A stretch of 32,855 nt of DNA. It comes from Candidatus Hermodarchaeota archaeon (GTDB lineage: Archaea > Asgardarchaeota > Hermodarchaeia > Hermodarchaeales > Hermodarchaeaceae). Shown one piece after another: positions 6,203 through 13,259 of the stretch. The notes under the pieces were generated by a model. It ran no database searches. It worked only from the letters and a program-made list of their open reading frames with translations, and was not told the origin of the DNA. The position numbers were made by a program, and so were the translations under genes. The stretch covers positions 1 through 32,855 of the forward strand of contig JAEOTB010000077.1 of NCBI GenBank assembly GCA_016840065.1, given 5' to 3'. Positions within the stretch are counted from its first letter, which is position 1. Each line of letters starts with the position of its first letter.

Positions 6203-7129
6203 ATGAAATCGGAGCAGGTTGGCACTGCTTTCATTCTCGTCGGACTAATCGTGTATGGGGTTCATCCTGTTGTGGTAGAGGTTGGTGGGCTCTATCTATC
6301 GCCGCTGTTTTTTGCAGGAGTGACCACGACATTAGCGGGGTTGCTCGTAACGCCGCTGGCCCTCAATTCGCCCAAGTCTTCAAGTGATACTGTTAGGCGT
6401 GGTGATTATCTTCGGCTTATCCTTACAGGCTTCTTTGGGACCTTTGTAGCATTTACCTGTCTCTTTGTTGGTCTGCAATTTACGACTAGTAATAATGCAG
6501 CTATCATCCTTCGATCCGAGGTAGCTTTTGCGCTTCTTTTTGGATACTTCTTCCTGCGAGAGACCATCTCGTTGCGTCAGGCAGTTGTAATACTTCTGAC
6601 AATTTGTGGGGTACTACTTGTACTAGTATCTTCACAGGTCATCGTGCTGGGTTTGGGTGATTTATTGTTACTTGTCACACCTGCAGGTTGGGCTGCAGGT
6701 CACACCTTTGCGAAGCCAACACTAGCACGTGTCTCTCCCTGGGTTGTCGTAGCCTTCAGGAATCTAGTTGGTGGCGGACTGCTCCTACTAGTCACATTTC
6801 TCCTTGTGCTCCCATACAGCCCCCTTGTGTTAACCTCTAATCTATCTTCGATAATTGGAATTCTGATTATTGAGACTGTTGTGATTTCACTGGCGCACAA
6901 TCTCTGGTATCTGGGCATTCGAAGGATCAATCTAGGAAAAGCAACTACTTTGATTGCTCCTGCCCCGTTGGTCACTTTCCTCCTTTCCATTTTTGTGCTA
7001 CAAATTCTCCCCTCTCTATGGCAGATAGCTGGGGCAATCCTCGTTATATTCGCTACATTGCTCTTGAGTAGGGAACCTAGTCTAAAACGGCAGGATAAGG
7101 GAGGACCATCTTTTTCGGAGCACAGCTAA
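6203..7129 (+). CDS. EamA / DMT superfamily transporter
   Basis: The 308-aa integral membrane protein has about ten hydrophobic helices arranged as two repeated five-helix EamA domains. The first repeat (about residues 5-140) ends with the hallmark sequence GLQFTTSNNAAIILRSEVAFALLFGYFFLRE. The second repeat (about 150-292) contains HNLWYLGIRRINLGKATTL then APLVTFLLSIFVLQ, the equivalent position. Family members export or import small metabolites such as amino acids, nucleosides or drugs; the substrate cannot be read from sequence. ATG 6203 follows AGGAGAGGAG closely, an excellent ribosome binding site. The gene appears monocistronic; the next gene starts 100 bp later with its own signals. Confidence 0.9.
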   Translation: MKSEQVGTAFILVGLIVYGVHPVVVEVGGLYLSPLFFAGVTTTLAGLLVTPLALNSPKSSSDTVRRGDYLRLILTGFFGTFVAFTCLFVGLQFTTSNNAAIILRSEVAFALLFGYFFLRETISLRQAVVILLTICGVLLVLVSSQVIVLGLGDLLLLVTPAGWAAGHTFAKPTLARVSPWVVVAFRNLVGGGLLLLVTFLLVLPYSPLVLTSNLSSIIGILIIETVVISLAHNLWYLGIRRINLGKATTLIAPAPLVTFLLSIFVLQILPSLWQIAGAILVIFATLLLSREPSLKRQDKGGPSFSEHS

Positions 7130-7230
7130 GCTTTTATCTATTCTAATGAGTAGATGAGTAATAGTTCTCTCCGAGACTAGGTGCAAGGAGTTTGGAAGCA
7201 TCTAAGAGTTAGACAGGAGATAAGCAGCCA

Positions 7231-8367
7231 TTGTCCTTAGCGTTAATTGATGTGTATCGAGATATTGCGTTGGCAGCGCAGATAGCCGCGGTGTTGTTTG
7301 CTCTGCAGTTTTCTCTTATCATATTCAGCCAGTGGAGAAATCAGCGAGTTCGTCACTGGAAAGACATCCGATTGGGTTGGGGCACCTTCCTCCTAATGGC
7401 GGCAATTCATCTGATTTTCTTTACGATTGCAGATTTCTATACAGCTGGTCATGTTTTTCAACCGATACCACCAACATCGATGGAGCGAGAATTCTGGTTG
7501 AAACTAGGTTACTTCACACTTCAAATTGGGCTACTAATCCTCACGTTAGCTGTGAACCGAATACTCGCCAACCGAGTGTTCTATCTCATCAGTATTGTGA
7601 GCTTGGCCTCGGTTATACTATCAATAGTGCTATCACATGATATGCTACGAATTATAGCGTTTGCCGTCACTGCACCAGCCGTAGTTATTGAACTTTTAGC
7701 ATTCACTTATTTCACCATAAGAACGGTTAAGGGAAGAATGAGACGGTCAGTAGGAATGTTCTTCATTTCTTTCGTCTTTTTGATTGTTGGGTACATGTTC
7801 GAATCAGACTACTTTGTTGTAGATTTGATTGGACCTGTTTCCTACACAGTTGGAGCTCTCGTAATTGCAGCAGGCTGCATTATAATGGGAACAACTCTGC
7901 CTGAAATCACCGACTTTGACGAGTTTAATTGGTGGTTGGCGGTACGGGAGCTGTTCATGCTCACGAGGGATGGTGTGAGCTTAATGAGTATCGATTTCTC
8001 TGAGGGGCGTGCTAGCACCCTAGATACCGAATCATTGTTGACATCTAGCGGAATCACTGGAATCCGGACCGTATTGAAGAAGATTATTGGTACTGAGGAG
8101 GAGGTGCAGATTGTGGACCAAGGCACCATTAAGATGCTCTTCGCCTACTCAAAACATACTCTAGGGGTTCTTGTGGTTACTAAGCCTCTTGAAACCCTGA
8201 TTGAGAAATTAACAAGCTTTGTCACACGTTTTGAAGTGCTTTTCGCTGGAGTTCTTGAGGACTTCGATGGAAACATTTCCGTCTTTGCCCCAGCCCAGCG
8301 ACTAGCGCTAGCAGAGTTCAGCAGAACACAAGAAACCGCTCGCACAAAAATAGTGGGAACTCGATAA
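7231..8367 (+). CDS. 7-TM protein with C-terminal longin/roadblock-like region
   Basis: This is a two-part protein. Residues 1-222 carry about seven hydrophobic helices (near 12-33, 48-69, 91-109, 115-135, 140-163, 173-189, 200-221). Residues 225-378 are soluble. They read as helix-strand alternation with LMSIDFSEG, a helix GIRTVLKKIIG, then EVQIVDQGTIKMLFAY, HTLGVLVVTKPLETLIEKL, a helix FVTRFEVLFAGVL, and a terminal helix. This order of strands, a 'TLGVLVV' strand and a helix ending in 'F...L' is what longin or roadblock-like domains of Asgard archaea look like. I infer a membrane receptor or regulator possibly linked to small GTPases. No GTPase gene is in the window. The start is TTG 7231 after AGGAGATAAG. 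The fold assignment needs structure prediction. Confidence 0.6.
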   Translation: MSLALIDVYRDIALAAQIAAVLFALQFSLIIFSQWRNQRVRHWKDIRLGWGTFLLMAAIHLIFFTIADFYTAGHVFQPIPPTSMEREFWLKLGYFTLQIGLLILTLAVNRILANRVFYLISIVSLASVILSIVLSHDMLRIIAFAVTAPAVVIELLAFTYFTIRTVKGRMRRSVGMFFISFVFLIVGYMFESDYFVVDLIGPVSYTVGALVIAAGCIIMGTTLPEITDFDEFNWWLAVRELFMLTRDGVSLMSIDFSEGRASTLDTESLLTSSGITGIRTVLKKIIGTEEEVQIVDQGTIKMLFAYSKHTLGVLVVTKPLETLIEKLTSFVTRFEVLFAGVLEDFDGNISVFAPAQRLALAEFSRTQETARTKIVGTR

Positions 8368-8379
8368 GAATAAGCGATC

Positions 8380-8413
8380 GCCGCCATCCTTCTTTACAGG
8401 CTGGCGGCTTTGT
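8380..8413. terminator. hairpin between convergent genes
   Basis: GCCGCCA (8380-8386) pairs perfectly with TGGCGGC (8402-8408) across a 15-nt loop. A short TTT tail follows on plus, so it may serve the 7-TM gene and, on the other strand, the microprotein gene ending at 8420. Confidence 0.4.
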
Positions 8414-8419
8414 CTCCGA

Positions 8420-8560
8420 TTAGTGTCGACTTGTTATAATCGCAAAGGCCTGGCGGTGGTTTCGAGTTGGACGTGGGTTTCTGCATCCAGTGGTTGCTCG
8501 TTCACCTAGCTGCATTTGAGGAACCTTTGACCGCTTATTTTTAGTTATAATTTTTGCCAT
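8420..8560 (-). CDS. 46-aa basic microprotein
   Basis: The peptide begins MAKIITKNKRSKVPQMQLGE, ends NHRQAFAIITSRH, and is strongly basic, with a single Cys. It matches no family I know. The main evidence is the ribosome binding site: AAAGGAGGTGATG (8563-8575, minus strand) is a full complement of the 16S rRNA 3' end with about seven bases between GGAGG and ATG 8560. This is the best such site in the window. An upstream in-frame GTG at 8638 would give 72 aa and lies about 35-40 bp after a TATA box, but then the perfect site would be inside the coding region. Internal initiation from the same transcript is possible. The promoter resembles that of the bactofilin-like gene. RNA or DNA binding is suggested only by charge. 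Confidence 0.5.
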   Translation of the reverse strand: MAKIITKNKRSKVPQMQLGERATTGCRNPRPTRNHRQAFAIITSRH

Positions 8561-8672
8561 GACATCACCTCCTTTTGGCTTGATTAATTCGATACCAAGC
8601 TGTTCTCTTCCGAGATGATCGCTTTTCGTTAACTTCACGGTTTGAACACCAAGTCCACCTAGCTCTCGGGCG

Positions 8673-8733
8673 ATATATAAAGCGGGCTCACAAGAAATGG
8701 TCGCAGCCTGTGGTCACAATAAGTGACTATCAA
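8673..8733 (-). promoter_or_regulatory. second copy of the TATA plus dyad operator element
   Basis: On the minus strand a clear TATA box, CTTTATATAT (8673-8682), is preceded by TTGTGAGCCCGC (CTCACAA at 8687-8693 on plus). Upstream of that is the dyad GTCAC-AATAA-GTGAC (8713-8727), then TATCAA. The element matches 1091-1138 over about 40 bp, differing mainly by 13 extra bases between the CTCACAA block and the dyad. The TATA box also reads on plus (TATATAAAG), where it stands about 30 bp before GTG 8710, so the direction of transcription is not certain. Confidence 0.5.
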
Positions 8734-8919
8734 TGCAAAGCCAAAGAGAGATATTTGGACAGAAAAAATGGGAAACCCGCACAGATTGCTTCGACAATTG
8801 ACGAATTTTCAATGCTCTCAAGGGTAAAATTTATATCAGAAGTCCACTGGGACAAGGAAGACAAGCACAACTTTCCCGAGATTTGTGACCTATATATCCT
8901 TTATTTCAATGAATACTAA
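8710..8919 (+). CDS. doubtful small ORF
   Basis: A 69-codon frame starts GTG GTC ACA ATA, which is the repeated operator itself, and reads CKAKERYLDRKNGKPAQIAS ending in DLYILYFNEY. The composition is protein-like, and a plus-strand TATATAAAG about 30 bp upstream would give a leaderless message. Against it: there is no ATG, no ribosome binding site, the first ten codons duplicate a non-coding element at 1118-1138, and the 3' end overlaps the probable promoter (CTATATATCC near 8890) of the DUF92 gene. Apart from this frame, I see nothing else in 8735-8955. Confidence 0.2.
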   Translation: MVTISDYQCKAKERYLDRKNGKPAQIASTIDEFSMLSRVKFISEVHWDKEDKHNFPEICDLYILYFNEY

Positions 8920-8955
8920 CTGAGCAGAGAGCCCGAATGAAAACAGGATGATGTA

Positions 8956-9897
8956 ATGATGAATCCTTATCTTGTGAACACCCTCATTGCTGCAGTAGTT
9001 CTGGGAATTCTTGCCCTAGTATCATACAAAGCCCGAATTGTCACTAAATCCGGAGTAGCCGCCGCTTACCTTCTTGGTATCAGTATCTGGCTACTAGCCT
9101 CGTGGACCTGGTTTCTCTTGATGCTCCTCTTCTTCCTTGTAACAGCACAGTTTACTCACTATAAATACAAGATCAAGCGTCGTCATGGAGCTGCCCAAGA
9201 AAAAGGTGGGGCCCGAGACTGGGTTCATGTCCTTGCCAATGGCGGATTGCCCCTTAGCTTTGTCATTATTTGTTTCTTATTCACGGTGATTTATAGCCCT
9301 ACCATTGCTTATGGTGTTTCAGCGACTGGAACCGGTATGGTGACTCTGCCCATAACAAGCGTCTTTTTTGCTGCATTCCTTGGAGCATTAGCGACAGCAA
9401 CAGCTGACACTCTGGCAACAGAAATTGGACTGCTAAATCCATCACCTCCCCGTCTTATTACGAAACCATGGAAGGTAGTTTCTCCTGGAACATCAGGAGG
9501 TATTTCTCTCGCTGGCGAATTCGCCACTGTTCTTGGAACGCTCCTCATCGGAGGAGCCGCTGCTTTACTCGCCGCCCCCTTCTGGATTTCTCTTATTGGT
9601 AGAAACCTGATTAGTTTAATGCAATTTGCACCATCCACTATGCTCGTTGTTACCGCGGTCGGCGGCATTATAGGATGCACTGTCGATAGCCTCTTTGGTG
9701 CAACCATTCAGGGGATGTGGCAGTGTAACATCTGCCACAAACAGACAGAGAAAAGGAAGCATTGTGGCGAGCCCGCGAAGTACTTGCGGGGAACAAGGTT
9801 CTTTGACAACCACATTGTGAATGTGGTCTCCTGCCTAATCGGAGCTATTGTTGCAGCGGCTCTCTACGTTACTCTCCTCGCCTTTGGAGTCGCGTAA
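8956..9897 (+). CDS. DUF92 family integral membrane protein
   Basis: This 313-aa protein matches DUF92 (PF01940, TIGR00297). About seven hydrophobic helices are present. Signature pieces are ALATATADTLATEIGLL (about residues 146-162), the loop VVSPGTSGGISLAGEFATVLG (174-194), and the C-terminal GATIQGMWQCNICHKQTE followed by HCGEPAKYLRGTRFFDNHIV, which supplies cysteines for a probable small metal site. Plant and cyanobacterial relatives (VTE6) phosphorylate phytyl phosphate. Archaeal members are therefore suspected CTP-dependent or polyprenyl-phosphate kinases, but this is unproven. In an isoprenoid-lipid organism such a role would be apt. ATGATG at 8956 gives two possible starts; GGATGATG precedes. 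A TATA-like CTATATATCC lies about 65 bp upstream. Confidence 0.85.
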   Translation: MMNPYLVNTLIAAVVLGILALVSYKARIVTKSGVAAAYLLGISIWLLASWTWFLLMLLFFLVTAQFTHYKYKIKRRHGAAQEKGGARDWVHVLANGGLPLSFVIICFLFTVIYSPTIAYGVSATGTGMVTLPITSVFFAAFLGALATATADTLATEIGLLNPSPPRLITKPWKVVSPGTSGGISLAGEFATVLGTLLIGGAAALLAAPFWISLIGRNLISLMQFAPSTMLVVTAVGGIIGCTVDSLFGATIQGMWQCNICHKQTEKRKHCGEPAKYLRGTRFFDNHIVNVVSCLIGAIVAAALYVTLLAFGVA

Positions 9898-9923
9898 TAG
9901 ACGGCGTAAAGAGCTTGTGGTGA

Positions 9924-10613
9924 CTATGCGAGGCGAATATGGTCAAAGTCCTTGAAGGATAATTTTCCGATACGGGCAGCTATCTGTATAACCTGTTTGA
10001 GTTCTTCTGTGTTCACCTTGAGCCCGAAATATCTCTTTAGACCAGAACGGATATCTTTCAGACGTAGGACTCTGCTTTTGTCTTTCTCAAAGAGTTTCAT
10101 CGAGAGGTTTCGCAAATCTTCAGTTCGATTCCAAGGAAAGATATACCAAACCCAGTCTTCTTCTTTTATTGAGAAAAAGTCGGGTTTCAATTTCGAACCT
10201 GTGAGATAGATCATTACAGCGGTTTTGACAGCTTTCGCGCCTAGCTCTTTACAGTATTTGATGGTGTTGATGGCAGATTTTCCTGTATCCACAAGGTCAT
10301 CAATTACCAAGACCCGTTTGCCTTTAACGGGGAGTTGAGCACGGAATGGGATTACGGCTTCATCAGCATGCTCAGCTGTTGTGTCCAGCCAGTGTTCGAC
10401 TTTGAGAGCGTAGAGGTCCGTGTTACCAGTGTAGTCGGAGATGAGACGACCTGGAACAAAGCCGCTACGGGCGATAGCTAGAAGAAGATCAGGCTTGAAG
10501 CGAGAACTCATAACAATATCCGATAGGGTTCTTGTCCAGTCCACGATTTCCCGCCAAGAAACGAATCGACAATTAATAGGTTTGACCACAAGATTCAGCC
10601 CCTGTAGTTTCAT
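9924..10613 (-). CDS. purine-type phosphoribosyltransferase
   Basis: This is a type I phosphoribosyltransferase. The PRPP-binding loop is VLVIDDLVDTGKSA (residues about 101-114), with two acidic residues then DTG. The earlier strand LLAIARSGFVPGRLISDY supplies the pyrophosphate loop. This arrangement matches xanthine/hypoxanthine/guanine phosphoribosyltransferases, which convert a base plus PRPP into a nucleotide. The length (229 aa) is longer than the roughly 150-180 aa of minimal forms; the additional C-terminal 80 residues (DIRSGLKRYFGLKVNTEELK) form a small helical domain. The gene appears leaderless: TATA-like GTTTTTAAAC lies about 24 bp before ATG 10613 and no ribosome binding site is seen. 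It stands near MTA phosphorylase and a nucleoside-type kinase, consistent with purine salvage. The base preference is not determined. Confidence 0.85.
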   Translation of the reverse strand: MKLQGLNLVVKPINCRFVSWREIVDWTRTLSDIVMSSRFKPDLLLAIARSGFVPGRLISDYTGNTDLYALKVEHWLDTTAEHADEAVIPFRAQLPVKGKRVLVIDDLVDTGKSAINTIKYCKELGAKAVKTAVMIYLTGSKLKPDFFSIKEEDWVWYIFPWNRTEDLRNLSMKLFEKDKSRVLRLKDIRSGLKRYFGLKVNTEELKQVIQIAARIGKLSFKDFDHIRLA

Positions 10614-10631
10614 CAGCCGAATGGACTTAGA

Positions 10632-10642
10632 AGTTTAAAAAT
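10632..10642 (-). promoter_or_regulatory. TATA element of a probably leaderless gene
   Basis: The minus strand reads TTTTTAAAC centred near 10637, 24 bp before the phosphoribosyltransferase ATG at 10613. This is the distance expected from TATA box to transcription start, so the message would begin at or near the start codon. Confidence 0.45.
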
Positions 10643-10711
10643 ATTCTAGCCATTAACCCGCTCCAGCAAAGTTTTACTAGTAATTATGCCGGTTCCTATT
10701 AGTGAAGTTTA

Positions 10712-10975
10712 ATGACAGTAACATACAGTGGAACTGGAACACAAGATGACCCCATTCAGATTTCAGGAGTGACAACGAATACCGAGGGCGTGCGGGCCGA
10801 ATACGTCTACTTGAGTGAACGTTTTGGTAAGCGGGGACAAGACTGGACTTTGGAGCGGCAGGCCCTAATCAAGTTACCATCAGGTGGGATGGGTGACTTG
10901 ATGACCATTAAACTAGCGGATGGTCAGATTGTCGAAATCTACTTTGACATCTCATCCTTCTTCGGAAAATGGTGA
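10712..10975 (+). CDS. small beta-rich hypothetical protein
   Basis: The 87-aa protein is not recognised. It begins MTVTYSGTGTQDDPIQISGV, contains a charged middle (SERFGKRGQDWTLERQALIK) and ends with strands IKLADGQIVEIYFDISSFFG. The composition suggests a small beta sandwich or barrel. No signal peptide, membrane helix or metal motif is present. It starts at ATG 10712 with no ribosome binding site; an AT-rich stretch about 30 bp upstream (TTTTACTAGTAATTATG) suggests a leaderless transcript. It is divergent from the phosphoribosyltransferase (98 bp apart) and converges on the toroid-protein gene with a 14-bp gap. Confidence 0.6.
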   Translation: MTVTYSGTGTQDDPIQISGVTTNTEGVRAEYVYLSERFGKRGQDWTLERQALIKLPSGGMGDLMTIKLADGQIVEIYFDISSFFGKW

Positions 10976-10989
10976 CCGTAAGCTACAAC

Positions 10990-11997
10990 TTATCGGCTGT
11001 AATAGTGCTGTAGAACGCGTAGTGCTCGAAGAGTTATCCATTTGGAGGGTTGGTGCTTGACTTCGATGTCATGCCACATTCTACCGTTGAAGGTATGTTT
11101 GAGTAGCCATTTACCATCAGGCTGCTGTTTTGAAATAACAAGGTTGATTGCGCCTTGCATGCGTTCATCATGGACATCTAAGCGAGCTAGTGTGTCTAAA
11201 ACCTCTAGGGCATCTGAGTTGTAGAAGAGAGGAAAACCAAATCGGGTCCAGCCCACCTTCGCCTTACGACTTCCATTGGATGTCCTCAAGTACTGATACA
11301 CTCTGTTATCTAAAATGACTTCAGTGACTTTCCTGATAGCATCCTTCAACTGGAGCGACCGTTGAGTCTCAGGAATGAGAGAGAACGCACGAAGCGCCTT
11401 GCACATACCCATGAAGCAATTTGCGGGGAAAACAGAGTCGGGGTTTATGGGAAATGCACGACATTTCCAGCCACCCTCAGTTGATGAGTGATGGTCCATT
11501 AGGAAGTCAATTAGGTGGACAACTCGTGAATCGTCGAGGTAGCCAAAGTAAATCATGTAGTATAGAATGTTAGCATCAAAACAGACCATATCGCTAGCTT
11601 TGCTAGCCCGACCACGCGCAGTCTTGGGCACTATCGTTGAGAAATGACCTGAGTCAAGCTGAAACTTGAACATGTGATTAATTCCACGTTCAATGGCTGG
11701 AGTGAGTTTCGCCCCGAGTTCAGCAAGAATTAGTAGTTGATGAGTGGTAGCTGTGTATTTTTTGATATAACTGTGACCCGGATTGCCCCAATGACCCTCA
11801 GGTTCTTGTGCGGCTAGAATGGCTTTAACGACTAGTGATTCCATTAACGCATCTTGAGCGGTCTGGACGTCAGGGTCAGTCGGGGACTTGTTGTGTAGTA
11901 ATTGTAATGCCCAGAAACGAATACTCGGATTCGCTGGGTCTAGCAACCAGTCGATGACCTCTGGTCGGAATGCCTCATCCGCCGTCATAGAATACAA
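10990..11997 (-). CDS. alpha/alpha-toroid (terpene cyclase/prenyltransferase fold) protein
   Basis: The 335-aa soluble protein is built of repeated helix pairs with the Q-x-x-x-G-x-W or G-H-W type turns of the squalene cyclase / protein prenyltransferase beta toroid. Examples are AAQEPEGHWGN (about residues 60-70), KFQLDSGHFST (about 112-122), HHSSTEGGWKCRA, and SKQQPDGKWLLK near the C-terminus. There is no DxDD or DDTA cyclase motif, so catalysis as a cyclase is doubtful. Related archaeal proteins are sometimes labelled 'nitrogen fixation protein NifH' in databases; there is no P-loop here, so that label would be wrong. A role as a lipid- or sugar-binding or cleaving toroid is possible. ATG 11997 is used; it lacks a clear ribosome binding site, and a second in-frame ATG follows three codons later. 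Confidence 0.6.
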   Translation of the reverse strand: MYSMTADEAFRPEVIDWLLDPANPSIRFWALQLLHNKSPTDPDVQTAQDALMESLVVKAILAAQEPEGHWGNPGHSYIKKYTATTHQLLILAELGAKLTPAIERGINHMFKFQLDSGHFSTIVPKTARGRASKASDMVCFDANILYYMIYFGYLDDSRVVHLIDFLMDHHSSTEGGWKCRAFPINPDSVFPANCFMGMCKALRAFSLIPETQRSLQLKDAIRKVTEVILDNRVYQYLRTSNGSRKAKVGWTRFGFPLFYNSDALEVLDTLARLDVHDERMQGAINLVISKQQPDGKWLLKHTFNGRMWHDIEVKHQPSKWITLRALRVLQHYYSR

Positions 11998-12100
11998 GGT
12001 GTTACGACAGCCAATTAACTCTTTTGAGTGAAGTCAATCGAGTTTATTGGTCTTAATGCTTCAGCGACCTAAGCGCTCGCTGGATTATCCCAGATTTTTC

Positions 12101-12190
12101 CTAGTTAGCCCTGACTGTCTCTATCAGCGCATCGAAGTCAGGAACTGGCAGTCCAGCATCTTTCAGAAGGGCGGCGCTTTCAGAAGAAGC
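12101..12190 (-). pseudogene. coding-like remnant, C-terminal tail of a lost gene
   Basis: In the 213-bp gap between the kinase and the toroid gene, one minus-strand frame from 12190 to a TAG at 12101 reads SESAALLKDAGLPVPDFDAL then IETVRAN. This looks like a genuine helical C-terminus. A stop (TGA, 12191-12193) lies directly before it and no start codon or ribosome binding site is present, so it cannot be expressed as is. It may be what remains after a deletion. The short length makes chance possible. Confidence 0.3.
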
Positions 12191-12210
12191 TCACCGAAAA
12201 ACTGATGTGA

Positions 12211-13179
12211 TTACCCGAATAGCTGTTTCAGCTGGGAGGTTCGGAAGGAGCGAGCACCAACATATCGAATAGTGGCACTAGCAATCTGCACACTATATTT
12301 AGCTGCGAGAGCAATATCTCCTTCTCTATGATAGATGTGGAGGAAACCTGCGCAGAAGGAGTCGCCAGCTCCTGTGGTGTCCACTGGATTCGTTTTGATA
12401 GCCTTCTCGAAGTGATAGTCTCCCTTCCTTGTGGCAGCTATCGCACCCTTGTCTCCTAGGGTTAGGACCGCTGTTTCAGCGTATTCTAATAAGCCTTCAA
12501 TTATCTCCCTGTGCTCCTCCTTTCCTGTGAACTCTTTCCCTTCGAATTCATTAGCGAAAAGGACATATGGTGTATGTTTTTTCATCAGCTTTTGAAGGAC
12601 AGGTTTATGTTGTTGGATAATGGCAGCGGCAGCTAAATCGAAACTAATCTTGTCCGCTGCTCCAAAGATTTTCCAGAGAGCAGGCTCAGAGTTCGCAACC
12701 AAGTAGCCTTCTAGATGAGTGATGTCAGCTTTTCGAATCAAGTCCTCATCAATGGCTTCTGCAGGCAAAACTTCAGCTGCACCTAAATAAGCAAGAAATG
12801 CTCGATCCCTATCTGGAGTGATTAGCGATAAAACTTGACCAGTCTTTTTCTCTTTATCAAGTACGCTGTGGGTTTTTGCACCATCCGATTTGAGGAGATC
12901 CATGAACTTGTAACCTTTAGGGTCATCCCCGTGTTTGCCAATGAACATCACTTTTGAACCTAATTTAGCCAGGTTTGACATAACATTGGCACAGCTTCCA
13001 CCAGGGTCGGTCATGACCTTCTCGTCTGTTTCGGTTTCTATTCTATCAAGGACTGACTTGATTGTAGGATAATCAACAGCTCTGTACCCACCTTTCTCAA
13101 TGCCAATCTCGTTGAGGAGGGAGTAATCAACGTAGACTAAGTAATCCCAGAGAACTGCACCAAATCCTATGAAATCCAA
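12211..13179 (-). CDS. PfkB family kinase, adenosine kinase-like
   Basis: This is a ribokinase-fold ATP-dependent kinase. The N-terminal substrate region is IGFGAVLWDYLVYVD. The first PfkB signature is GGSCANVMSNLAKLG. The second signature and anion hole is DTTGAGDSFCAGFLH, with Asp267 to Asp273, the latter the probable catalytic base. The length (322 aa) is normal. The 'GGSCANV' and a lid rich in charged residues resemble adenosine kinase and archaeal nucleoside kinases, although sugar kinases cannot be excluded. TTG 13179 is preferred: AGGTGG stands seven bases before it and the resulting N-terminus (MDFIGFGAVLWD) matches the family, whereas TTG 13203 adds eight extra residues and would bury that site. 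The gene follows MTA phosphorylase in the same direction (80-bp gap), a sensible pairing for purine nucleoside salvage. Confidence 0.85.
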   Translation of the reverse strand: MDFIGFGAVLWDYLVYVDYSLLNEIGIEKGGYRAVDYPTIKSVLDRIETETDEKVMTDPGGSCANVMSNLAKLGSKVMFIGKHGDDPKGYKFMDLLKSDGAKTHSVLDKEKKTGQVLSLITPDRDRAFLAYLGAAEVLPAEAIDEDLIRKADITHLEGYLVANSEPALWKIFGAADKISFDLAAAAIIQQHKPVLQKLMKKHTPYVLFANEFEGKEFTGKEEHREIIEGLLEYAETAVLTLGDKGAIAATRKGDYHFEKAIKTNPVDTTGAGDSFCAGFLHIYHREGDIALAAKYSVQIASATIRYVGARSFRTSQLKQLFG

Positions 13180-13259
13180 TAACAGACCACCTAACTGAAT
13201 CAACTAGCTTTGATAGTAGAGGAGTATTCCCTGTGGGAATTGGTTTTTGAGTTTAACGC

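Noticed and set aside
10990..11997. Nitrogenase iron protein NifH
   Set aside because: Databases sometimes use that name for such toroid proteins, but there is no P-loop, no cluster cysteines and the fold pattern is all-helical repeats.
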